From: Deltaproteobacteria bacterium
GTDB lineage: Bacteria; Myxococcota; Kuafuiibacteriia; Kuafuiibacteriales; Kuafuiibacteriaceae
Direction of reading: 5' to 3'
Length of the DNA stretch: 64,000 nucleotides
NCBI GenBank assembly: GCA_016713425.1
Contig: JADJPE010000005.1
Location: forward strand, 2,170,001 to 2,234,000
Positions within the stretch are counted from its first letter, which is position 1. Each line of letters opens with the position of its first letter. The translations under genes were made by a program, and so were the position numbers. Positions 25,536-35,100 of the stretch are shown here, piece after piece. The notes under the pieces are model-generated. The model did not search any database and was not told where the DNA came from. It saw only the letters and a program-made list of their open reading frames with translations.

Positions 25536-27440
25536 ATGACTCGCCCGAACACTATCTCGATCGACCGCGCAGCCCCGTGTCCTGCTGTCGTGGCTACGGC
25601 GTTTTCCGGAGGGAAAGAGAGTCCTGCCGCGTATGCCGATCGCGTGCTGACTCTCCACGCGGCCACGATCCACGCCTTCTGCGACGCTCACGCCGACTCC
25701 AAGCGCTTCGATCTGCTGACGAAGACTCCGGGCTACGCGGATCTTGCCAAGACACTTCGGATGGCCGCGATCGAAGTGAAGACCGCGGCGCGAGCGCCTC
25801 ACGCCCGCGCGGTCATCGAAGAAGCTGCTCGACGTCTCGATGTTCCCTCGGTCGATCTCTACCAGCTCGCGCACGCGCCAGCACACCTCGTGGCGCAAGG
25901 AAAGTGGCGCCCCCGATCCATCAACGTTGCATTTCTCCAAGATGATGCGACGACCCGTGCCGTTCCGCGCGATGCGTTTCAGAAGAAGCTGAACGCCATC
26001 TCAAGCTGGCTCCCACCGGTTCGGGACTACGACGTCCCCGGTCTTCACCATCTCTACTCGGAACTCGGGACGCTTCTCCCAGCGTACGAGAAGGTCGGGG
26101 ACGGCGTCTCCGCGGTTTTCAAGCGGTCGGCCGCCATCGTTCAAAGCTGGAGCGATGCGCTGACGAACGAGACGCAGCGCACGCTGCGTGGACTGCGTCA
26201 TACGCTCTCGGGAGGTCATGTTCGTGAGCCCAAGTCCTACAAATTCTCCGACGACGATCGACGCATGATCTTTTCGGCCGCCAAGGTTCTTTCCCATCAC
26301 GTGGGCGACATTGACGCGGTCATCACTCAACTTCGCGCGCACAAGGAAGGCGACGACGCCAGCTCGATACACCGCTTGATCGCGGGCATCAGCGAAGGAT
26401 TGAACGACGTCGCTGGGTTCCTCGACGGCTTCGGCCGATGGGTCGCTGCGGGGTCGCGCGAGGACGCTTGGCGAACTTTCACCTTGCATATCCAGACCAA
26501 CGTCGGGCTCGAGAAGTGGGGACAGCTTGCCTCCCGCGCCAGCGTCATCGCCATGCTTCCGACGCTCGAGCAGGTCGAGAAGACAGGAAAAGCCAAGGTT
26601 CGCGTCAACTTCAAGCTCACGCCGATCGATACGCTCGTCTTCAGTTTGTATATGAGCGGCCGTGGCGGTGGTTACTTGCTCCGCGCCGGCTACTTCGGAG
26701 CGAGCATCAACGATTTCGAGCATGAGATTCGCTTCCAGGTTCCGGGTGTCATGAACGCGGCGCTTGGCGAGGACTACTCGTACGGACCGATGGGGTGTTT
26801 GGGCTACAGTCCAAAGATTGGAGGCTTCGCGAGCAACCTCCCCGTGAATATTCGCGCCGGCGGCTATCTCAAGGTGTATCACTCAGCGCTTCGAAACCTG
26901 ACCGCCCCGACGCGACGAATGGCCGAAGAGTTCACCATCGGCACATCGCTTGCGCGCGAAGCCGTTGGACGCTTCCGAGACCAGCGAAAGGGCCGCGCCC
27001 ACGTCGTCCCGGTTCAAGACGGCTGGCCTTCCGCACAGCTTTGGCTCGTCGCGCGCGGCGAGCTCAAGCACGGGGAGCGCGTGCGCCAGTCGATGGCGGA
27101 ACGCCGCGCTCAAATCGAGCGCGCGCTCTCCTCGAGCGAAGCTCGCGACACGTTTGTCGCGCGCGCCGAAGAAGCGGGCCTGTCGCGGGACGAAGCGAAC
27201 GCTCTTCCCGAGAGCAGCCTGAATTTCCTGCGAGACCTCGACGCCGCGATCGCGCGGGAGGCCAAAGAGATCGATGCGATGGCGCACCTTGCCGCGAAGA
27301 ATCAGCCCTTCTCACTCGGTGAACTTCGCCGCCGCCTCACCAATGTTCGGCGCCTCGTAGGGAACTTCGAGTTCGTCGACCTCATGCTTGCGCGGACGTT
27401 GGGTGAGCATCCGGTTCCGCGTCGGGCCGCTGCGGTTTGA
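25536..27440 (+). CDS. Hypothetical 634-residue protein
   Basis: Not recognised. The start is well supported by GGAGGA 4 nt upstream of ATG 25536. The first ~350 residues are mostly helical. Residues ~350-460 are Gly- and aromatic-rich and probably beta (KVRVNFKLTPIDTLVFSLY, MSGRGGGYLLRAGYFG, YSYGPMGCLGYSPKIGG, PVNIRAGGYLKVY), and the last ~170 are again helical and charged. There is no signal peptide or membrane helix and only two Cys. The alternation of helical and glycine-rich beta parts superficially recalls the protein at 6495, but I cannot show homology. It is divergent from the permuted HAD gene. Codon use is typical, so it is real. Confidence 0.7.
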   Translation: MTRPNTISIDRAAPCPAVVATAFSGGKESPAAYADRVLTLHAATIHAFCDAHADSKRFDLLTKTPGYADLAKTLRMAAIEVKTAARAPHARAVIEEAARRLDVPSVDLYQLAHAPAHLVAQGKWRPRSINVAFLQDDATTRAVPRDAFQKKLNAISSWLPPVRDYDVPGLHHLYSELGTLLPAYEKVGDGVSAVFKRSAAIVQSWSDALTNETQRTLRGLRHTLSGGHVREPKSYKFSDDDRRMIFSAAKVLSHHVGDIDAVITQLRAHKEGDDASSIHRLIAGISEGLNDVAGFLDGFGRWVAAGSREDAWRTFTLHIQTNVGLEKWGQLASRASVIAMLPTLEQVEKTGKAKVRVNFKLTPIDTLVFSLYMSGRGGGYLLRAGYFGASINDFEHEIRFQVPGVMNAALGEDYSYGPMGCLGYSPKIGGFASNLPVNIRAGGYLKVYHSALRNLTAPTRRMAEEFTIGTSLAREAVGRFRDQRKGRAHVVPVQDGWPSAQLWLVARGELKHGERVRQSMAERRAQIERALSSSEARDTFVARAEEAGLSRDEANALPESSLNFLRDLDAAIAREAKEIDAMAHLAAKNQPFSLGELRRRLTNVRRLVGNFEFVDLMLARTLGEHPVPRRAAAV

Positions 27441-27470
27441 CCCGTGATGACGGCTCGGCTTGGGCGTGAT

Positions 27471-27555
27471 TGCCGGGAAAGGGACTCGAACCCATACCCT
27501 CCGTGAGGAAGAGAGGCTTTTAAGGCCCCCGCGTCTACCATTTCGCCATCCCGGC
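27471..27555 (-). tRNA. tRNA-Leu(UAA)
   Basis: Read on the minus strand the 85-nt sequence folds as a class II tRNA. The acceptor stem GCCGGGA pairs with TCCCGGC, followed by discriminator A. The D arm is GCGAAATGGTAGACGC, the anticodon loop CTTAAAA (anticodon TAA) in stem GGGGC/GCCTC. A long variable arm follows (TCTTCCTCACGGAGG region), then the TC arm GGGTTCGAGTCCC. Leu identity fits the long variable arm and A73. CCA is not encoded (ATC follows), so it is added enzymatically. Confidence 0.97.
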
Positions 27556-27653
27556 GGCGCACTTGTCTCCGTCGGACCGAAACAGGCTGGGGCTGGCCTA
27601 GCCGGCCCTCCCGACGACGACGCCTCCGCTTCTAGCAGAAGGAAGCCGTTCGG

Positions 27654-29051
27654 TCACGCTGAGCTTGCGACCTCGCTGAACCAGTGGACCGCATTCAGCC
27701 GCGGTTCGACCATGTATAGCCGGTCGATGAGAGCGGTGATTTCGTCCGCCGACTCGAGGCTCGGTGGCGCTGCTCGCCAAACGAGCAGGAGCTCGTCGAG
27801 GTTGTCCTGCATGCCATAGAGGCGTGCGATCAGGCCCAGCGCATCTCGCGTGAGGTTCTGCGCGTTGACGACGCTGACCCCGACGATCGAGTGTGCCGCT
27901 TCGAGGAGATCGGCCGCGCTCTTCATCGTCTCGCGATCGTGCTGCGCGATGGAGTCGCGCGTCGAGACCATCGCGAGCGAATCCAGATACTTGGCGAGCC
28001 CCTCGGCCTCCTGAAGGGCTGTCCCGACCGACAGGCCCTCGAGCGCGCTCAAGAACAAAGTCATCTGATGGCGCTCCGCCGCCCGCATGGCGGCGAAGGT
28101 CTCTGATGCAACGAAGCGCCTCAGCTTCGAGACGAGCGCACCGAGCGCCTCGGTTCGCGCTTCTTGGGTGCGCGCCGTGTCTTGAAGACGGGTGTTGTGT
28201 TCGGTGATCTCGCGGCGTACGTCCGCCAGACCAGCACGCACGACGAGGGCGTTCTCCAGACTCGTCCGGTGCCCGGGCATCAGCTTCGCGCGGTCGAAGC
28301 TCGCCAAGAAAGGCCTCGAAATCGCGATCACCAGCGCGAAGACGCCTTCGACGAACGTCTCGACCGCGTCCTCGAGTTCTTGCAGGGCGCGAGTCATTTC
28401 ACCATCGTTCATGGTTTGGGCGAGACGATCGTCGTAGAGCGACAACTGCCGGTTGAGTCCGAAGGCAAACGACTCGATCTCACGATCGATGTTGCGCCGG
28501 CGCTCTGTCGCCGATTCCTCGCGCGCTGGCTCGAGCGCGTCCAGGGCGCCGAAGATATCCTGCGAGTTGAAGCTGTCCTTGTCTTTTTCGGCGCTTCCCG
28601 TACCGTCGTAGACGTTGAAGTCGAAGTCGAACGTGCCGCTCGGCTCACTCTCGGGCGTCGCGGAGACGTTGACCAGCGATAGGCGCTGCGCGAGGGCCCG
28701 AATGGGCGAAAGAACCTCCTTCGATAACTCAGACAGCGCTTCTGGCTCCTCGACGCCGACCATGATCTCGCGGCGCTTGTCCTCGCGGAACTTGAAGGCG
28801 CGCTCGTCTACCCGCGACAAGACGCCGAGCGCGTCGAAGGCGTCGATCAAGATCGGCCGATAGCGGGCGCGATCCTCCTTTGCCCACGATGCGGTCAGCG
28901 CGACAAAGAGCGGGTGGTCCCCATGATGGTTTTCCTCAGGCGCTGCCATTCTCGGTGCGGCGTCCGCAGGCACAACTTGCGCGGGACCCGCCGGCCTCAT
29001 CTTCGCCGGATTCTTCCGCTTTCTCCATTTTTTGGGCGCTTTTCGTTTCAT
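27654..29051 (-). CDS. Hypothetical acidic, helical cytoplasmic protein
   Basis: A 465-residue protein from ATG 29051, not recognised. A very basic start (KRKAPKKWRKRKNPAK) is followed by a Pro/Ala-rich linker; from residue ~45 on, the chain is almost wholly helical and Ala/Leu/Glu-rich. Conserved-looking stretches include HPLFVALTASWAKEDRARYR and LSLVNVSATPESEPSGTFDF. The C-terminal half has long helices likely to form a bundle. No catalytic motif, signal peptide or membrane helix is present. The upstream 137 bp up to the giant exported gene is a divergent promoter region with a TATATCT element near 29083. Confidence 0.65.
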   Translation of the reverse strand: MKRKAPKKWRKRKNPAKMRPAGPAQVVPADAAPRMAAPEENHHGDHPLFVALTASWAKEDRARYRPILIDAFDALGVLSRVDERAFKFREDKRREIMVGVEEPEALSELSKEVLSPIRALAQRLSLVNVSATPESEPSGTFDFDFNVYDGTGSAEKDKDSFNSQDIFGALDALEPAREESATERRRNIDREIESFAFGLNRQLSLYDDRLAQTMNDGEMTRALQELEDAVETFVEGVFALVIAISRPFLASFDRAKLMPGHRTSLENALVVRAGLADVRREITEHNTRLQDTARTQEARTEALGALVSKLRRFVASETFAAMRAAERHQMTLFLSALEGLSVGTALQEAEGLAKYLDSLAMVSTRDSIAQHDRETMKSAADLLEAAHSIVGVSVVNAQNLTRDALGLIARLYGMQDNLDELLLVWRAAPPSLESADEITALIDRLYMVEPRLNAVHWFSEVASSA

Positions 29052-29188
29052 TCTTGAGGGAGCCCTGAGCGCCTCAACGTATATCTAGCTGATTTCAGGC
29101 CTCATTGCACCATGTCGCACCCGCCAACCTGCCCAAGCCCTCGGGGCCCCCCGGTCACGCCCGCCTCGTTGTCTTGTAGGATGCCCTC

Positions 29189-32100
29189 GTGCCCGGGACC
29201 TCGATCCAGCGTCGCCTCGGACGAGGCATCGCCGTGCTGCTCGTTGGCGCCGACGTGGTGCTTCTCTCGCCCGCCTTCGCCTATGCCAACGCTAATGCCA
29301 ACGCTAATGCCAACGCCAACGCCTACGTCAACGCCGCTTTCGCCCCGGATGGCGCCGGCGCCGAGGCGGGTGAGAGAGGGGCGCTGGGCGGGCGTGCGGA
29401 CTTGGTTCTTGTTTCCGTGGACGGCGATGTCTTTGCGTTTCCCGGTCATCCCTATCGCGTTGCCGTCGAGATCAGGAACGACGGTGATGCGGCGGCCCAC
29501 AATATTGAAGTCAGCCTGCACTTTTCCGACAACACGGTCATCAACACTTTTGACCCGCAGATCGGCATGCTCGGGCCCTTCGATCTCGGGGCGGGGGATC
29601 GCCTTCATCTCGAAGGGATCTTCGTCCTGGCGACGTCTGATCCCCAAGACCTTGAAGAAGGGCACTACTACTTGGGCGCCATCGTGGATGCGACCTCTCA
29701 GGTCTCGGAACCAAACGAGATCGACAACATTGGCCGCTCGGACGACGTCGTGTGGCTTCGGGAGCCGGCGCCCGATCTTTCAACGAATCGGCTCCGTGCC
29801 GTCTCCGTGGGTGCCGTGGGCGAGCCTCTCATTGTCGAGGCTCGCTTCGCGAACGATGGGAACATCTCTGCCGTCGCCGACTTTGCCATTCTGCTGTCGC
29901 AAAGCGCGGATCCAGATCTCGCTGCGGGTCTGTACTTGGACTTGGCACGGACCACCGCGGACCTCGGGGGCGCGCCGCCGGCCGTGCGAAGCTACGCGAT
30001 CGGAACCGGGAAGGTCTTCATCGAGCCTCGCAGCGAAGTCACCCTCGCCCAGGCCCTCCCGATTCCGGTCGATGTGCTGCCTGGCCTCTACTTCGTGACT
30101 TGCCTCATCGACCCGGGCAACGATGTCGATGAGCTCGTCGAGGGCAACAACGACTATACCTCGACCAGTCCCGTCACGGTCCTGCGGTCCGACCTCGTGA
30201 TCTTGAACGACAATCTTCCCCTCGGATTCGTCGGGACCGCATATGACGCACAACTGTCCGCGATCGGTGGCGACGGCGACGGCGGTGGCGCTGGCGGTGG
30301 CGATGGTGGTGATCGTCGAAGCTGGGCTATCCTCAATGAGCTACCGCCATCGCTCGAACTCGATCCGCAAGATGGCCGGATCTTCGGTATTCCTGAGGAA
30401 GAAGGCTCGGTCGGGCTGGTCGTCGAAGTCAGCGACGGGGAGCACCGCGCGATCAAGACACTCACCCTCTCTACGACCGCGCCGACCATTCCGCTCGAAA
30501 TCGAGACCCATGCGTTGGCGCCGGCCTATCTCGGTAGGCGCTTCCAGGCCCAGCTTGCAGCCGCCGGTGGCGTAGGCGCGCATGTTTTCAGCACGACCAG
30601 TCAGCTCCCAGATGGTCTCCGCCTCGATCCGTCTGGGCGTCTCGAGGGCGTAGTGACGGAGGAGGTCGTTCGTACCTTGGTCGTGCGAGTGACCGACGAC
30701 GTCGACAACCTCGTGGAGCGCGTGCTGGTCTTCCGAGGCCTTGCCGAACGTACGCTCGTTCATCTTGCGACCTCCGTTCCACCTGATGGACGGTTGGGGC
30801 AATCCTACCGGTTCTCGTTCGCTCCGGCGTCGAGTGCGGGCGAAGCGCCCTTTCGCTACGCAGTGACGTCCGGTTCGCTGCCCCCGGGTCTCGCTCTGGA
30901 GGGCGACACGGTTTCCGGCAAACCCACGAAGGTGGGGGTGTTCGCGTTCGATCTCGAACTTCGCGACGCGCGAGGCGACTTCGACGTGAAGCGGTACGCC
31001 CTCACCATTCGTTCGGACCAGGCGCTCCAGATCGTCCATGCGGCCCTTCCCGAGGGTGTGCTCGGCGTCGAGTACGGCCCGCTGCCGCTTGCGGCGCTCG
31101 CGGACGAGGAACCGTCCGCAATCAAGTTTACGCGGGTGAGCGGTCGCTTGCCCGTCGGGCTCGAGCTCTCGAGCGAGGGCCAGCTTCACGGGATACCGCG
31201 GACGGCGGGCGTGTCGAGTTTTCTCGTTCGGGCGGAAGACGAACGGGGTCGCGTATCCACGGCGGCCTTCGCGCTTCTCATTCGCGACAACAACGACAAC
31301 AACGACGACGACGACGACCGTTCCGCTGCGGCGACTTCGGCTTCCACCGGCTCGTTGAAGGCTTCCGCCGGCCCGGGGAAGGATGCGGTCGATGACGACG
31401 CCCGGCGACAGACTGACCCGGCGCGGTCGATGGATGCGCCGGCCTCGCATGGATGCCGGTGCATCGCGATGTCGAGCGTTTCTTTGGGATCTGGGAGACC
31501 CCGTGCGATCGGGCATGAACGCGAACGGCCGGCGTTTCTTCCTCTTCTCTTCCTCGGCTTCCTCCTTGCGAGGCAAGGTCGCTTGCGCCGTTGCCTGTTT
31601 GCCTTCCGACGTGCGTTCGTGGGCGTTCTTCTTGCGCCGATCTTGGCATCCTCCACGGCCCGGGCCGACGTCCCTTACCGGGTCGAATCCTTTACCGCGG
31701 CCTATGTCGAAAAGGAGGGCGGAACGCACGTCTCCTTCAACGCCGGCGATGGAGGTTTTGCTCAGGTCTTGCTCCCCTTCTCGTTCCCTTTCTTCGGGGT
31801 TCGATACAACTCGATGCTCGTCTCTGCATTCGGATATGTTTCGTTCGGATCGAACGCCGACGAGCGCTTCAACACGACGCTCCCCAATCTCGATGCGCCC
31901 AACAACTTGATCGCGCTTTTCTGGGATGACCTCCGTTTCGCCGACTCGGCGGTGGCGGGCGTCTCGCTCTTCGTAGAAGGCGAGGCGCCTAACCGCGCGT
32001 TCGTCGTTCAGTACCGGCACGTCGTGCCGCGCTACGGCGAAGAAGCCGACGGTCGGGCCGGATGGCAGCTTAGGTTGTACGAGGGTGCCGCCGGTCGTTT

Positions 32101-35100
32101 CGAGATCCTCTACGGCGCCCTCGATGGTTACACGTCTCTTTCCGGCGAGTGGAGCGGAACCGTCGGTTTCGAGGATGCTCAAGGGATCGAAGGATCGTCG
32201 TTCTTGTCGTGCGCACCGGGTTGTTCCGGAAGCGTGCTGAGTTCCCTCAGCGGTCGAGGCTTTCGAGCACAGCGCGACGGTGGTCGCGATCTCCTCGCGG
32301 GTGCGATCTCAGTCCCACCCACAGTCTACCGAGGTGTGCCTTTCAACGCGCAGTTCACGGTCTCATCGGTGCACGCTTCATCGATTGGGCCGTTCGTGGT
32401 CGCGCTTCGACGCGCGGGCACGAGCGGAACGCCCCTCTGGGTGTCCGGCCCGATCACGCTTCAGCCGTTCGAGGTTCGCGCCCTATCGGCGTCCGTCGCG
32501 TTGCCGGGCGATACACCCGTCGGATTGGGCGCCACGGCACTCGAGCTCGAGGTTGATGCCCGCGGGGAGATCGACGAGTTGGACGAAACCAACAACCTTC
32601 GGCAGACCACCCAGCCTTTCCGCGTCGAGACGCCGCTTGCGGACTTTGTGCTTCGCCGCGTGGGTGCGAGCGACACGACCGTGGCGATGCCTGGGGATCG
32701 ACTCGATGTAACGACGGTCGTCTCGAATTCTGGCCACGAGGATCGCGAGGCCAAGGTCCGCTTCGTGCTCTCCAGAAATTCTGCGATGACGACCAGGGAC
32801 ATCGTCGCCGAGGAGAGGACGCTCCCGTTGCCGTCGGGCACGACCTCGACCTTGGCGGCTTCGCTCTGGTTGCCCGAGACCTTGTCGGCCGGTCCATGGT
32901 ATGTCGGGGCGATCGTCGATCCTGGCAACGACGTGGATGAACTCGTGGAGGTGAACAACGCCGGTGCGCTGGCAACACCCATCCGAATCGTCGAGCCGAC
33001 GCTCGTGTTCGTCGCTCGACCGCTCCCCGACGCCCACGTTGGGGTCCCGTATTCTGCGTTTCTCATGGCCAGGGGCGGAGACGGCGATCGTCGGTTTTCG
33101 ATCGCCCGCGGTGATCTTCCGGATGGGTTGCATCTCGTGAGCACGACGGGCGAGATTCGAGGCACCCCGACTCAGCTCGGCGATCACGCATGGACCATGC
33201 GTGTTGCGAGCGGAGGTCTGTCTACGACAGCAGAACTTCGTATGATGGTCCGGGCGCTCGAGCCTCGACTCTCGATCGTCACGCGTTCGATGCCCGACGG
33301 CGCGGTGGGCGTTCGGTATCCGCGGGTCACTGGCGTTGACGCTGGCGCCGTCGATGGCGATGGCGATGGCGATGGCGATGGCGATGGCGATGGCGCCCGA
33401 ATTCGAGTTCTTCGAGGTCGATCGCATCATGAGCTGGACCCCTTGGTTTTCGGGTTGGCAAGCGACCCCCCGCCCGGTTTGGCCCTGGATAGCGCGGGGG
33501 TGCTGAGCGGTGTTCCGACGCAAGCGGGGGCGTTTGTCTTGTCCGTCGAGGTGCGCGACGGCGAGAACGTCACGGTCTCTCGAGACATTCAGATCCTGAT
33601 CACGGAACCCGGGCGCTTCATGCTTCGGCCCGAGCCACTGCCCGACGGTCGTCTCGATGTTCCCTACCAGCACGCGCTTCGGACGCTGGGGAGCGCCGGC
33701 AACGGTGGCGTCGTGGTGTTTTCATCCCCGGGACCGATGCCCCGGGGGCTTGCGCTGACTGATGATGGCCGTGTGATCGGGACGCCGCTCGAGGTCGGCA
33801 ACTGGATGTTCGACGTCGAGGCTCGAGCGGTTGTCGCGCCGAATGCCTTCGCCGTCGATCGCGCGTCCTATCGGATCGCTGTCACTGGGGTCTCGGGTCC
33901 TGGGATTCTGCCGCTTCGTTTGCCGGAGGCCGACGAAGGCGCGCCGTACTCGGCGATCCTGAGCGTCGATCCTCTGCGGTCTCCGATCGAGTGGTCGGTC
34001 GAGGGTCCGCCGCTGCCCCAAGGGCTCAGCTACCGTACGCTCGACCACCACCGGCTTGAGTTTTACGGCACCCCCATCGAGGCCGGTCTCGTGGCGCTCA
34101 AGATCGTCACCGTCGACAACACACGGCGGACCACGGAGCAGGCCTACGCCCTGCGCGTGCGACCTCCTTCGATTGCGCAACCAGGATTGCAACAGGATCC
34201 GAGCTGCGGGTGTGACGCGCTGTCTGCGCACGCGCCGGGGTCTTCTGATGAGCGCACGGAGTCCGACCTACGGGCACTGATGACCCTTCTCGTTCTTGTC
34301 GGCGCAGCATCGCGTCTACGGGCGGCTGCGCGCTTCGGAGCTTTTTTTCTCCTCGTGATGTTTGGATTCGCTTGCGATGGGACCTCCTTCTCGCGCATCG
34401 AGCCCGCACTCGATGTTTCGCCCAACCACCTCGATTTCGAGACGGTGGAGCTTGGCCAACCGCATCGTCTTTCGTTGTCGCTCGAGAGCCGTTCGTCGGC
34501 GATCGTCGAGATCGAAGATGTTACGATCGAGGCGGACTGCGCCGAATGTTTTGCTGTCTTTGGCGTCCCGGCCGAGATCGCCTCCTACCGCAAGGCTGAT
34601 GTCTCGGTGCAGTTCCGCCCGCTGACCGTCGGTGTTTCGACCGGGACGGTGACGATCGTCAGCAACGATCCGAGAAGGTCGCCAGCGCGCGTGACTTTGA
34701 TCGGGCGGGGGAGCGATGCCCGTCGGCCCGAGATCGAGGTCCGGCCCGCCGAGATCGATTTCGGTTCGACCCCTTCTGGTGGGCACGTCTTCCGAACCTT
34801 CGAGGTGCGATCAACCGGTACGAACGATCTCTTGGTCGACTCTTTGCGGGTGGATCCTCCCGGAGCGCCTTTTCGGATCACGACTTCGACACCAACCCCC
34901 GAAAATCCGGGTCGCCTCGTGCCTGGTGAATCGGCGAGCTTCTCGGTGGTTGCAAGCTTGCCTCCGTCGAGCGCGGGACTGAGCGGCGGCGCCGGGGGGG
35001 GCGCGGCGGTGACATCGACGGTGTCGGCTCGCATCCTCATCGCGACCAACGTGCCCGACGTGAAGAACGTTCCTGGGCGACGAGGCTTGGTGTCCGTTCC

